Shown here in pieces: positions 51,626-62,249 of a stretch of DNA of 64,000 bases. The stretch is from Atrina japonica. Taxonomy: Eukaryota > Mollusca > Bivalvia > Pterioida > Pinnidae. Within the stretch, counting starts at the first letter, position 1. Each line of letters begins with the position of its first letter. The translations under genes were made by a program, and so were the position numbers. The stretch covers positions 2,051,001 to 2,115,000 of the forward strand of contig BROG01000027.1 in assembly GCA_030159075.1 (NCBI GenBank). The letters run 5' to 3'. The notes below the pieces were generated by a model that saw only the letters and a program-made list of their open reading frames with translations, had not been told where the DNA came from and ran no database searches.

Positions 51626-51767
51626 TTGTTTCATTTGTGACACGGTTTTGTGTTAGTGAAATAAGTCGGCCATATTTTTGCTGTTATGGCATGTCATTTA
51701 CACAAGTCAGGATTTGAATCGAGAACACTATTTAAAAACGAGAGGGAAAGCACAAAAGATAACAAGA

Positions 51768-51773
51768 AATAAA
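51768..51773 (+). terminator. Possible poly(A) signal for PIBF1, proximal
   Basis: AATAAA about 140 bases after the stop. Confidence 0.4.
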
Positions 51774-52113
51774 ATCTGTTGAATGAAAGACAAAAAAATA
51801 TCATCATTATATTCTTAAGTCACTTGTAATAACTTAGAATACAACAGTTTCAACCCAGATTTTAAAAATGGAATATTATTTTCTTTGAACTGGAATAGAC
51901 TATATACAGTTCTAACTCTCTCTATCTCTTCCTCATTTCTCCCTTGTCTCTCTAGAATTATGTACAATTGCTCTAACATTTCTTGGTAACTATATTTATC
52001 AGCATTCTAAGATCTGTGGCCATTTATAATCTATTTTCTTTTGTACATAACTTTATTTTATATGATCAATTTACATTTCATGATGTTTTGTTATAGATGT
52101 ATAATATATTTAA

Positions 52114-52119
52114 AATAAA
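52114..52119 (+). terminator. Possible poly(A) signal for PIBF1, distal
   Basis: AATAAA about 490 bases after the stop, at the end of a T-rich stretch. Confidence 0.4.
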
Positions 52120-52639
52120 ACAAAAGAGAAGAATTGTGTTAGATTTTTACTAAAAACCAGTCAGATAATTTGACTGAAATGTCACCAGTGTCAGTATGCT
52201 GTCTGTCTGCATGTAAACTTTTCACATTTTTAACTCCCCAAGGACCACCCTATCAATTGCAACCAAATTTTATTTGAGTATGTACATCCATCGGTGGTCT
52301 TTGATATGACTGATGACAATTGAGATATGGTTCGTTAATCTGCTACCCCTACAATGACATGGCCCCAGTTTGAAGTCTTGTCCCAAAGACTTACGACTTT
52401 TCCAAAGAAACAGTTTCTGCCTGTATTAAAATACATCAGGTCTGACCTAGAATTAAATCTTAAAATTTCTGCTTTGTAAGAAAGTTTGTTAGTTTATTTG
52501 CAGCACAGATGCATTGTAACGTGGGTTCTCTCCTTTAACAGTTAAAAACTTAACTGGCCATCACCATATAAATGAATGGCATACATCTTCATTTAAACAA
52601 ACAAAAATGTTTGTAAAAAATGCTCTTTTCTAGAAAATC

Positions 52640-52950
52640 ATCAGTTGTTTGTGATGGTCTAGTGGTAGAAAATCTGACTCGGATGTGGAAGGACCTCGGT
52701 TTCAATTCCCAGTAGGCCTACAGGTCATACTAAAGACTTAAAATGATAGTGATAGTTCCTTTGACATGGGTTTGTCAAACAAAGTCATAGGTCTGTCTGA
52801 TGAGACTTGATAACTAAGGTGCGGTGTCATGGAAAAAAGAATCCTCACTGCATTGATGTCAGAATTTGTGGCATCTCGCCTAAAACTGGTGTCATCACTT
52901 TAGAGAAAAATTCCTGGCAGAATGTAAAAACAGTCGAATCAAACAAGTGT
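52640..52950 (+). mobile_element. tRNA-like SINE downstream of PIBF1
   Basis: The A box TGGTCTAGTGGTAG (52655-52668) and B box GGTTTCAATTCC (52698-52709) are properly spaced. The tRNA-unrelated body follows, with GGTGCGGTGTCATGG. Boundaries and tail are uncertain, and no target duplication was found. Confidence 0.5.
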
Positions 52951-52969
52951 TGTATGTGTGATGGAATTG

Positions 52970-54800
52970 ATAATAAGAAAGGGTTGATATAGAGAGGTAA
53001 TGATAATTAAAAGTGATTGATAAGGAGAGGTAATGGTGGATAATAAGAAGTGATTGATATAGAGAGGTAATGGTTGATAATAAGTGATTGATATAGAGAG
53101 GTAATGGTTGATAATAAGTGATTGATATAGAGAGGTAATGATAATTAAAAGTGATTGATAAGGAGAGGTAATGGTGGATAATAAGAAGTGATTGATATAG
53201 AGAAGTAATGGTTGATAAAAAGAAGTGGTTGATAAAGAGAGGTAATGGTTGATAATAAGAGATTGATATAGAGAGGTAATGGTTGATAATAAGATGGGAT
53301 TGATATAGAGAGGTAAATTGATAAGAAGTGATTGATATAGAGAGGTAATGGTTGATAATAAGAAGTGGTTGATATAGAGAGGTAATGGTTGATAATAAGA
53401 AGTGATTGATATAGAGAAGTAATTGTTGATAAAAAGAAGTGGTTGATAAAGAGAGGTAATGGTTGATAATAAGAGATTGATATAGAGAGGTAATGGTTGA
53501 TAATAAGATGGGATTGATATAGAGAGGTAATGGTTGATAAGAAGTGATTGATATAGAGAGGTAATGGTTGATAATAAGAAGTGGTTGATATAGAGAGGTA
53601 ATGGTTGATAATAAGAAGTGATTGATATAGAGAAGTAATGGTTGATAATAAGAGATTGATATAGAGAGGTAATGGTTGATAATAAGATGTGATTGATATA
53701 GAGAGGTAATGGTTGATAATAAGTGATTGATATAGAGAGGTAATGGTTGATAATAAGAAGTGATTGATATAGAGAGGTAATGGTTGATAAAAAGAAGTGA
53801 TTGATAAAGAGAGGTAATGGTTGATAATAAGAAGTGGTTGATATAGAGAGAGGTAATGGTTGATAATAAGAAGTGATTGATAAAGAGAGGTAATGGTTGA
53901 TAATAAGAAGTGATTGATATAAAGAGGTAATGGTTGATAAAAAGAAGTGGTTGATAAAGAGAGGTAATGGTTGATAATAAGAAGTGGTTGATATAGAGAG
54001 GTAATGATAATAAGAAGTGGTTGATAAAGAGAGGTAATGGTTGATAATAAGAAGTGATTGATATAGAGAGGTAATGGTTGATAATAAGAAGTGGTTGATA
54101 TAGAGAGGTAATGGTTGATAATAAGAAGTGATTGATATAGAGAAGTAATGGTTGATAATAAGAGATTGATATAGAGAGGTAATGGTTGATAATAAGATGT
54201 GATTGATATAGAGAGGTAATGGTTGATAATAAGTGATTGATATAGAGAGGTAATGGTTGATAATAAGAAGTGATTGATATAGAGAGGTAATGATAATATA
54301 AAAAGAAGTGATTGATAAAGAGAGGTAATGGTTGATAATAAGAAGTGGTTGATATAGAGAGGTAATGGTTGATAATAAGAAGTGATTGATAAAGAGAGGT
54401 AATGGTTGATAATAAGAAGTGATTGATATAAAGAGGTAATGGTTGATAAAAAGAAGTGGTTGATAAAGAGAGGTAATGGTTGATAATAAGAAGTGGTTGA
54501 TATAGAGAGGTAATGATAATAAGAAGTGGTTGATAAAGAGAGGTAATGGTTGATAATAAGAAGTGATTGATATAGAGAGGTAATGGTTGATAAAAAGAAG
54601 TGGTTGATAAAGAGAGGTAATGGTTGATAAAAAGAAGTGGTTGATAAAGAGGGGTAATGGTTGATAATAAGAAGTGGTTGATATAGAGAGGTAATGGTTG
54701 ATAATAAGAAGTGATTTATATAGAGAGGTAATTGTTAACAATAATAAGTGATTGATATAGAGGTAATCGTTGATAATAAGAAGTGATTGATATAGAGAAG
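52970..54800. repeat. 37-bp minisatellite array with a 510-bp higher-order period
   Basis: About 50 variant copies of a 37-bp unit, GAGAGGTAATGGTTGATAAT followed by AAGAAGTGATTGATATA. Subunit order repeats with a 510-bp period: for example the AGAAGTAATGGTTGATAATA variant at 53631 recurs at 54141 with matching neighbours. The minus strand of the unit lacks TAA, TAG and TGA in all frames, so a 600-codon frame runs through the array; it is not a gene. Confidence 0.97.
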
Positions 54801-54939
54801 TAATGGTGATTGGTGGGTAATGGTGATTGATTAGAAGCAGATATATTTAATATGGAGAGAAAAGATTGATCATAATCATATTTGATTAATATGCTCATTA
54901 TTGGATATAACAGTTATGAGAGGAAATGGTGTATCATAA

Positions 54940-55738
54940 TAAGTTTTAATTGGTTTACAGAGGAAATGATTGGTCATAATCAGATGTAGTTGGTACGGAG
55001 AGGTAATGATTGTTTAAAAATCAGATGTAGTTGATACGGAGAGGTTATGTTTGATTATAATCAGATGTAATTTGTATGGAGAGGTAATGAGTAATTTTAA
55101 TCAGATGATGTTACGGTGAGGTAATGTTTGATTATCATCAGATGTAGTTAGTACGGAGAGGTAATGATTAATTATAATCAGATGTAGTTGGAACGGAGGT
55201 AATGTTTGATTATAATCAGATGTAGTTGATATGGAGAGGTAATTCATTATAATCAGATGTAGTTGTTACGGAGAGGTAATGATTGATTATAATCAGATGT
55301 AGTTGGTACGGAGAAGTAATGATTGAATATAATCAGATGAAGTTGGTACGTAGAGAGGTAATGATTAATTTTAATCAGATGTAGTTTTTACGGAGAGGTA
55401 ATATTTGATTATAATCAGATGTAGTTGTTACAGGGAGGTAATGTTTGATTATAATCAGATGTAGTTGGTACGGAGAGGTAATATTTGATTATAATCAGAT
55501 GTAGTTGTTACAGGGAGGTAATGTTTGATTATAATCAGATGTAGTTGGTACGGAGAGGTAATATTTGATTATAATCAGATGTAGTTGATACGGAGAGTTA
55601 ATGATTGATTACAATCAGATGTAGTTGATACGGAGAGGTAATGATTGATTATAATCAGATGTAGTTGATACGGAGAGTTAATGATTGATTACAATCAGTT
55701 GTAGTTGATACGGAGAGGTAATGATTGATTATAATCAG
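54940..55738. repeat. 40-bp minisatellite array related to the 37-bp array
   Basis: About 19 copies of GGTAATGATTGATTATAATC followed by AGATGTAGTTGATACGGAGA. It aligns to the neighbouring 37-bp unit (GGTAATGGTTGATAATAAG, then AAGTGATTGATATAGAGA), so both descend from one ancestor. The last unit is interrupted by the SINE at 55750. Confidence 0.95.
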
Positions 55739-55749
55739 ATGAAGTCGAT

Positions 55750-55996
55750 CTTTTTTTTTGATGATTTTTTGTTTGTTTTACGCCATACTCAACAATCTTT
55801 CAGTCATATGATGGCGTCCAGTTTTTATTCGTGGAGGAGAAGCCCCGGTTACCCGGGTAAAGACCACCGATATTCCGCAAGAAAACTGGCAAACTTTCCC
55901 ACTTAATTCGAAATGACCCTAGCGGGATTCGAACCAGAGGTGAGAGGCCTTATGATTTTAAGCGCAATGCTCTAACCTCTCTGCCACGGAGGCCCC
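55750..55996 (-). mobile_element. Intact tRNA-Leu-derived SINE with target-site duplication
   Basis: The 11-bp sequence ATGAAGTCGAT occurs at 55739-55749 and 55997-56007, exactly flanking the element. On the minus strand it begins with a tRNA-like head (GGGGCCTCCGTGGCAGAGAG, GTTAGAGCATTGCGCTTAAA, B box GGTTCGAATCC) that fits a type II tRNA-Leu(TAA). The body has CTTGCGGAATATCGGTGGTC and GCTTCTCCTCCACG. The tail is GATTGTTGAGTATGGCGTAA ending in poly(A). Complete ends and a perfect duplication indicate a recent retrotransposition, probably driven by a LINE elsewhere. Confidence 0.95.
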
Positions 55997-56889
55997 ATGA
56001 AGTCGATAAGAATGATTACGTGTAATATAGATTTGTGTTGTACCTGGTCATTTTTACGCACCATCGTGATAGTGCTTGTTGCCGTGCAAGATATTATATT
56101 TCTGTTGACATCAGTGGCTATGTATAAACAGAGTGTTGACTGAAATTATGAGTTATAGAAATATGTCACTTTTAAAAATACTTCATGGTGTTCTGTCGCC
56201 TGCCCGTTAAAACCAAAACGGCAAAAACCCAAAAGTAAATAAGATCATATAATTATAAAATTTAAAAATATATCAACACGTCCTTTTCAGATTGATATTA
56301 ATGAGACGATTTACTCATTTTAATACTTTTGTGGTGAAAGGAAAATATCGTTGTAAAACTTGACACAGTTGATATATATAAATTCTTGATACGTCAGGTA
56401 AGACGTATATCATTCCTAATGAGTCATAAAACTGAATTATTTGTACAAGTAGTTTTGTTGAATCAACTACAGTGTGAATATATGAAAATATTGTCCTGAA
56501 GTGTCTGATATTTGCACATTTTTGTATAACAAATTATGATAATGCACACTACTCGTGTATAGATACTGATAACAACTGACAATGCTAATTTATGATCACT
56601 CGAAAGAGTCCATAGTCAGTGTTTGTTCTTGATACCACAAAGAAAGACATGTCCATAAATGTTACACTGTAATTTAACTAGGACAAGACATCATGTTTAT
56701 TATAAAATACTTTTCTTCTATTTAATGTAACCATGTCACGTGATGCTTCATAACATAGACAGAAATTCTCTATTCCTAATCGTGGTATATTTGTCTGACC
56801 ACTTCAAAGAAACTATAATTTTGTCATTACTTATGACACAAGAGAAAGGATAAATGCTGTAGGGTAATTATTTGGGTATTTATTTTGTG

Positions 56890-58045
56890 TTGTCTACAAA
56901 ATTAAATCACGTCGTCATGGTAATATCCTTTGTGAACGTTTGTATTGTTTATAAAAGTTAAACCACACCATCATGGTGACAACTTATGTGAATGTTTGTG
57001 TTGTCTACAAAATTAAATCACGTCGTCATGGTGATATCCTTTGTGAACGTTTGTATTGTTTATAAAAGTTAAACCACACCATCATGGTGACATCTTATGT
57101 GAATGTTTGTGTTGTCTACAAAATTAAACCACGTCGTCATGGTGATATCCTTTGTGAACGTTTGTGTTGTCGTGTTTTCTATAAAAGTTAAACCACACCA
57201 TCATGGTGTTATATATATATATCCTTTGCTAATGTTTGTGTTGTCTACAAAACTAAACCACGTCGTCATAGTGATATTATCAAAATCATGTGTTACCATG
57301 AAATTGAACCTCGTCGTGATAGTCCTATTTTGCTAAACAGCTTGTGTTGTCTACCAAAACTAAACCTACGTCGTCATAGTGATATTTCATGTGTCAGCAT
57401 GTGTTGTCTATGAAATTGAACCTCGTCGTCATAGTGATATTTTATGTAACAGCTTTCGTTGTCTACAAAACTAAACCACGTCGTCATAGTGATATTTTAT
57501 GTAACAGCTTTAGTTGTCTACAAAACTAAACCACGTCGTCATAGTGATATTTTATGTAACAGCTTTCGTTGTCTACAAAACTAAACCACGTCGTCATAGT
57601 GATATTTTATGTAACAGCTTTCGTTGTCTACAAACTAAACTACGTCGTCATAGTGATATTTATGTAACAGCTTTCGTTGTCTTCAAAACTAAACTACGTC
57701 GTCATAGTGATATTTTATGTGACAGCTTTCGTTGTCTACAAAACTAAACCACGTCGTCATAGTGATATTTTATGTGACAGCTTTCGTTGTCTACAAAACT
57801 AAACTACGTCGTCATAGTGATATTTTATGTGACAGCTTTCGTTGTCTACAAAACTAAACCACGTCGTCATAGTGATATTTTATGTGACAGCTTTCGTTGT
57901 CTACAAAACTAAACCACGTCGTCATAGTGATATTTTATGTGACAGCTTTCGTTGTCTACAAAACTAAACTACGTCGTCATGGTGATATTTTATGTGACAG
58001 CTTTCGTTGTCTACAAAACTAAACTACGTCGTCATGGAAATATTG
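56890..58045. repeat. 55-bp minisatellite array
   Basis: About 20 copies of a 55-bp unit, CTACAAAACTAAACCACGTC then GTCATAGTGATATTTTATGT and GACAGCTTTCGTTGT. The left four or five copies are diverged (CACACCATCATGGTGAC type, longer); the right copies are almost identical. Decayed copies continue to about 58270. Confidence 0.96.
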
Positions 58046-58319
58046 TTGGTGAATGTTCGTGTTTTATAATAAAGCTATTGATATAATAATGTCCCATGTG
58101 AAAGATTTTGTCGTCTATAAATGTTAAACCACGGTGATATCCTTTGTATGGTGTTTGTATTGTCTTTATAAGTAAAACATCGTCAAATATAGCGATACCT
58201 TTTGTGAAGTTTGTGTTGTCAATGAAAGTCACACGACGCCATTATGGTTATATTATATGTGAACGTTTGTGTTATCTCTACTTAAAAACCTCAAAACGAA
58301 ACGTATGTTAAAATCTTAA

Positions 58320-58590
58320 AACATGGCAATGTCGTGTACGAAAGTTTGTGTTGTATGTAAAATCTTAAACACGACGCCATCATGGCAATGTCGTGTACGA
58401 AAGTTTGCGTTGTATGTAAAATCTAAAACACGCCGTCATGGCAATGTCGTGTGCGAAAGTTTTGCGTTGTTTGTAAAATCTAAAACATGCCATCATGGCA
58501 ATGTCGTGTACGGAAGTTTGTATTGTTCGTAAAATCTAAAACACGCCATCATGGCAATGTCGTGTACGAAAGTTTGCGTTGTGTATAAAA
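58320..58590. repeat. Minisatellite, about 55-bp unit, related to the preceding array
   Basis: Five copies of CATGGCAATGTCGTGTACGA, then AAGTTTGCGTTGTATGTAAA and ATCTAAAACACGCCAT. It aligns with the 55-bp unit upstream in the order GTTGT-TA-AAAA-CTAAA-CACG-CGTCAT-G, so the two arrays share an origin. Confidence 0.9.
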
Positions 58591-59591
58591 CTTTGATTAT
58601 AAACCTTTATTTTTACATTTCTCAGCTGGGAAACTGACGACAAGATAAACGTTAGATCGTTGTAAAAACGTTGTGCACCCTCACACATTAACTGATTAAA
58701 CTGAAATCTTTCGTATAATGGTTTTAATCATTTAATTTGACTGAATTGTACAGTCACCACGTTTTGAACGATTGCATCCTTTAAATATCACAGAAATGCG
58801 GAGATTTAGTTCACAATGATCTACTTTACAGAAAATAATTTTGGTTTTAGGTGACACAGACGCAGCAGCCAGTTGACAATCAGGACTAAATACAGTGAGT
58901 GACTGTTCACAAAGTAGTTCCGTTCCTTCTTTTGTAACAATAACGTAAAAATGTTGGTGATCGTAAACAATGCATTTCCTTCTGTTGTTACAATAACGTA
59001 AAACAATTTATTAGTGGCCGTACACAAAATATTTGCTTCTGTTGTCACAATAACGTAGAACAATGTGTGTGATTTTACTCCAAAATAGTTCCTGTTGATT
59101 TTGTTATATGAACAAACACTAGATAATTACACTACAGCGTATTATTCCAATGGCAACAGCGAACAATGATCCGTTATTTGTATTCTCGGATTAAATGCAG
59201 GGTATTTACAGACGTATACCATTTATCTTCTGTCCTTCTTGGTGAAAATATACTCCATATTGTAATCCAACACGACAGTGCGTCACTTCAAATTCATTTT
59301 TCCAGTATCTTCATCTCAGGATGAAAGATACTATAACAAATGTGTTAAAATCGAGAGACAGTTTATGAACTTTACACAGTTTTATTTTGACGTTTTAAAC
59401 GTACGGAAAAACTGAAATATATCCCTGCAAATTACTTCTACACGTAAATTACCATTCATTAAAACAGTTATCCCAGATATACCTAATAAACAACACTCAT
59501 TCCCTTTATTCATTCATATATTCACCCATTCTTTCATTCATTTATTCATTGATTCATTCACTCAGAGTCACCTTATTAATGCAAACAATGG

Positions 59592-59767
59592 TCAATAAGA
59601 CTGATTAAAAGCGCGTGGGTCGGGTAAAGATTGTGGCGAGTAATCTCTTCCGGATCGGTGTTTTACAGATGGTGTTAGATAGCGATAGAAATCCTGATAT
59701 CGAACTAGATGTGGATTACTTCTTCTTTCTTTATCAAACTCTATATACTTCATCTCCCGTTCTATCA
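59592..59767 (-). CDS. Unrecognised gene, last coding exon
   Basis: 176 bases from acceptor TTTCATAG to TGA. It encodes IEREMKYIEFDKERR through RAFNQSY. The first 34 bases are copied repeatedly in the adjacent intron. Confidence 0.7.
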
Positions 59768-61770
59768 CTATGAAATATAAAAAGACATGATTTTAAGTTA
59801 ACAATGGCGACAAAAGTCACATAGAAACATGGTTCAAACTCTATATACCTATCTCATTCTATCCTGTTCTACAAAACACTGTGATAAATGACAACAAAAC
59901 ATGGTTCAGATTTATACCTCATCTCCCGTAATAATGACAACAAAACATCAGATTAAGCTAACATGGTTCAAAGAAACATCAAACTATATACCTCATCTCC
60001 CGTTCTATCACTGTGAAATATACAAAACATGAGATTAAAGTTAAGGATAGCCACAAAAGTCACATAGAAACATGGTTCAAACTCTATATACCTCATCTCC
60101 CGTTCTATCACTGTGAAATATACAAAACATGAGATTTAAGCTAACAATGACAACAAAAGTCACATAGAAACATGGTTCAAACTCTATATACCTCATCTCC
60201 CGTTCTATCACTGTGAAATATACAGAGACATGAGATTTAAGCTAACAATGACCACAAAAGTCACATAGAAACATGGTTCAAACTCTATACACATCATCTC
60301 TCTGTGAAGTTTACAGAAACATGAGACTAAAGTTAACAATACCGACAAAAGTCACACACAATCAGGATTCTGATAATAAACTTTGTCTGTAGTCTTAATG
60401 AATGATTTAGAGTATATCGCACATACATATTTCTATAGATTGTTAAGTAGAGAATTAGTTTATTTATAGTACAGATAACATTGTGCAACTCCTCTATTCC
60501 ACACGAATTTAAGAATAACACTATGTTGACAGGTACATTGTTGACATGTAATCAGTTTTATCTTACAGACATAAATAACAAACTTTATTATGCATAGTTT
60601 ACTGAATGATAGTCTTTTACTTTAGGAAGGGATCTTTGAATAATTAAAACAATATTGGCCAGATAACTCCAACTATCGCATCTCAAGCATTATCTATGCA
60701 TTATTAAATTTGATAAAAAATATTCTAAATAGAAAAATATGTAGTCTGCAGGTAAATTATTAACAAATTGACATACATTATGATTTAGAAATCAGGAAAT
60801 CACCCTCTTATCTTTCAGGACAAGATAATTTAGCTCAACTGATGAGATCTAATTAACAGAGACGATCTCAAAAATTCACCCAAAAGACCCATGACTTTGA
60901 CAGCAGGGTTCAACATTAAGGTTTGTCCGGTTGTCCGTTTTGCATTCGGACGAGTTTACTTCACACCTGTCCGAAAGGACAAGTGACATTGTTGAAGACA
61001 AAAAATAATTTTTAATGAGGTAACAGAGAGATTTAATTACTACTTGTCCTGCAGGATATATAAAAATGAAAGGAAATCAATGTTATATACAGGGGGACGA
61101 AATTTTCAAAACATAGTTACATATAATGCAATCATTAATGATTTAAAAATATACAAATCATGGGGATACATAAATACACAGAGAAGCATATTTGAACAAA
61201 AGTTACATCAGAGGTAAAATATAAAATCTCATAAAATACCAAAGTATAAATTTTCAGGATGTCCAGGACACATATAAATCTGGTGATATTGGACAAACAC
61301 GGACCTCTGGAAATCCAGAGGTGGGATCATGTGCCACGGAGAATTAAGCATCCCCTATTGACCGGTCACATCCGCCGTGAGTCCGTAGTCAAATGAAAAA
61401 GGGGACGTAGAAATTCTCGTCACAATTAGTACAGATGAATCAACAACCGCTATCGAAAAGGTAACTCAACATTTCATTTAGTGAAACAAAGTAATCGCAA
61501 ACAAGCCTATCGTTCCGACCGTATAATAATTTTCGTTTTTCATGAGGTAGAAATCGTTAAATAGAATTTGTCAACTTACGTTCCGGTGATGGCAGAGGAT
61601 TATGGATCTCTGTTTTAGATTTTCGGAGCGTGCCATATAGATAGAAATCTGTTACTTCTGCTTGTATTGATGGAGGACGATGAATTCCGGGTACAGGGAA
61701 AGTTTGGTCCAACTTTGGCTTCAGTCTTTTTCTTCTTCTCGTTTCCAGCCGCATGTCTTGTACTCCTCGA
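59592..61770 (-). CDS. Unrecognised protein, C-terminal part (last two exons), 5' partial
   Basis: Two minus-strand exons, 61770-61580 and 59767-59592, join in phase (codon split C|TG) to give 121 residues ending at TGA. Exon ends are strong: acceptor GTTTTACAG|TCG, donor GAAC|GTAAGT, acceptor TTTCATAG|TG. The segment starts RGVQDMRLETRRRKRLKPK (basic), then a Pro-rich stretch (FPVPGIHRPPSIQ), DFYLYGTLRKSK, then ERRSNPHLVRYQDFYRYLTP and a C-terminal SLPDPRAFNQSY. It is rich in Tyr, Pro and basic residues, with no signal peptide or membrane segment in this part. I do not recognise the family. The first exon here begins in mid-codon, so at least one upstream exon is missing; none was found up to 64 kb. 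The intron carries a 100-bp minisatellite that copies the last splice acceptor. Confidence 0.7.
59768..60330. repeat. 100-bp minisatellite that copies a splice acceptor and exon start
   Basis: Copies of the exon-start word (plus strand CCTCATCTCCCGTTCTATCA) lie near 59848, 59921, 59991, 60091, 60191 and 60291, after the real one near 59748. Most steps are exactly 100 bases. On the minus strand each good unit reads about 65 bases of intron, TATTTCACAG, then 34 exon-like bases (TGATAGAACGGGAGATGAGG and on). At least three units are near-perfect decoy acceptors. Confidence 0.92.
60964..60985. other. Hairpin with GAAA tetraloop
   Basis: CACCTGTCC-GAAA-GGACAAGTG forms a 9-bp stem (one G-T or A-C pair depending on strand). 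It lies within a TGTCCG/CGGACA-rich segment from 60925 to 60985, in the intron of the minus-strand gene. Confidence 0.5.
61236..61500 (+). repeat. Dispersed repeat family C, copy 3
   Basis: Full-length type, with ATGTCCAGGACACATATAAA, GGACCTCTGGAAATCCAGAG, GGGATCATGTGCC, GACCGGTCACATCCGCCGTG, AGTCCGTAGTCAAATGAAAA, CAATTAGTACAGATGAATCA, CAACCGCTATCG and GGTAACTCAACATTTCATTT. Confidence 0.85.
61580..61770 (-). CDS. Unrecognised gene, penultimate coding exon
   Basis: 191 bases between a consensus acceptor (TGTTTTACAG) and donor (GTAAGT), entering with one base of a split codon and leaving with one. It encodes 63 residues with no stop. It is flanked on both sides by direct copies of dispersed repeat family C. 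Confidence 0.7.
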
Positions 61771-61894
61771 CTGTAAAACAGAACAACTCTACACTGAATT
61801 TATGACAGCCTAGTAAACAATCTAGACCTGAAATGTCAACAGTATTTCATGTCAGTGACGTACTAGAAAAAAGTACACATACAAAATCTCAGAT

Positions 61895-62163
61895 ACCAAC
61901 GTAAAAATCATTTGGATGTCCAGGAGATAGGTAAAATTCTGGTAAAAATAGACAAACACGGACCTCTGGAAACCAAGAGGTGGGATCAGGTGCCATGGAG
62001 GAGAAAGCATCCCCTGTCGACAGGTCACACCACACCCGCCCGTGAGTCCACAGCAAAAAAATGAAATATGTAAGGAACGAATCCTCGTCATAATTCGTAC
62101 AGACGTCTCAACAACCGCCATCGAACAGGTAACTCGACATTTCACTTAGTGAAACAGAGTAAA
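61895..62163 (+). repeat. Dispersed repeat family C, copy 4
   Basis: Collinear with copy 3 along its whole length (GGATGTCCAGGAGATAGG, GGACCTCTGGAAACCAAGAG, GACAGGTCACACC, CGTGAGTCCACAGC, GTACAGACGTCTCAACAACC, GGTAACTCGACATTTCACTT). It is about 660 bases from copy 3 in the same orientation. Confidence 0.85.
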
Positions 62164-62249
62164 TGAAATTGCTCAGAGCACTTTATAATATCAATTTCGA
62201 TATTTTAATTTCTATCACTCCTTTGGGTTTTGTATAATACAAAACCAAC

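Larger units (their letters stand above)
51626..59591. other. PIBF1 3' flank and tandem-repeat belt
   Basis: After about 0.5 kb of likely 3' UTR there is a SINE-like element (52.65 kb), then arrays of 37-, 40- and 55-bp units nearly back to back from 52.97 to 58.6 kb. The gap 56.0-56.9 kb and the stretch 58.6-59.6 kb show no recognisable gene or repeat. Confidence 0.7.

Noticed and set aside
52939..54741. 600-codon open frame on the minus strand
   Set aside because: It lies wholly in the 37-bp minisatellite; the reverse unit simply contains no stop codons. No domain or exon structure.
55721..55906. 61-codon frame at the array edge
   Set aside because: It is antisense sequence of the SINE inserted at 55750-55996.
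61852..62145. 97-codon minus-strand frame
   Set aside because: Nearly all of it lies in dispersed repeat family C copy 4, with similar peptides from the other copies.
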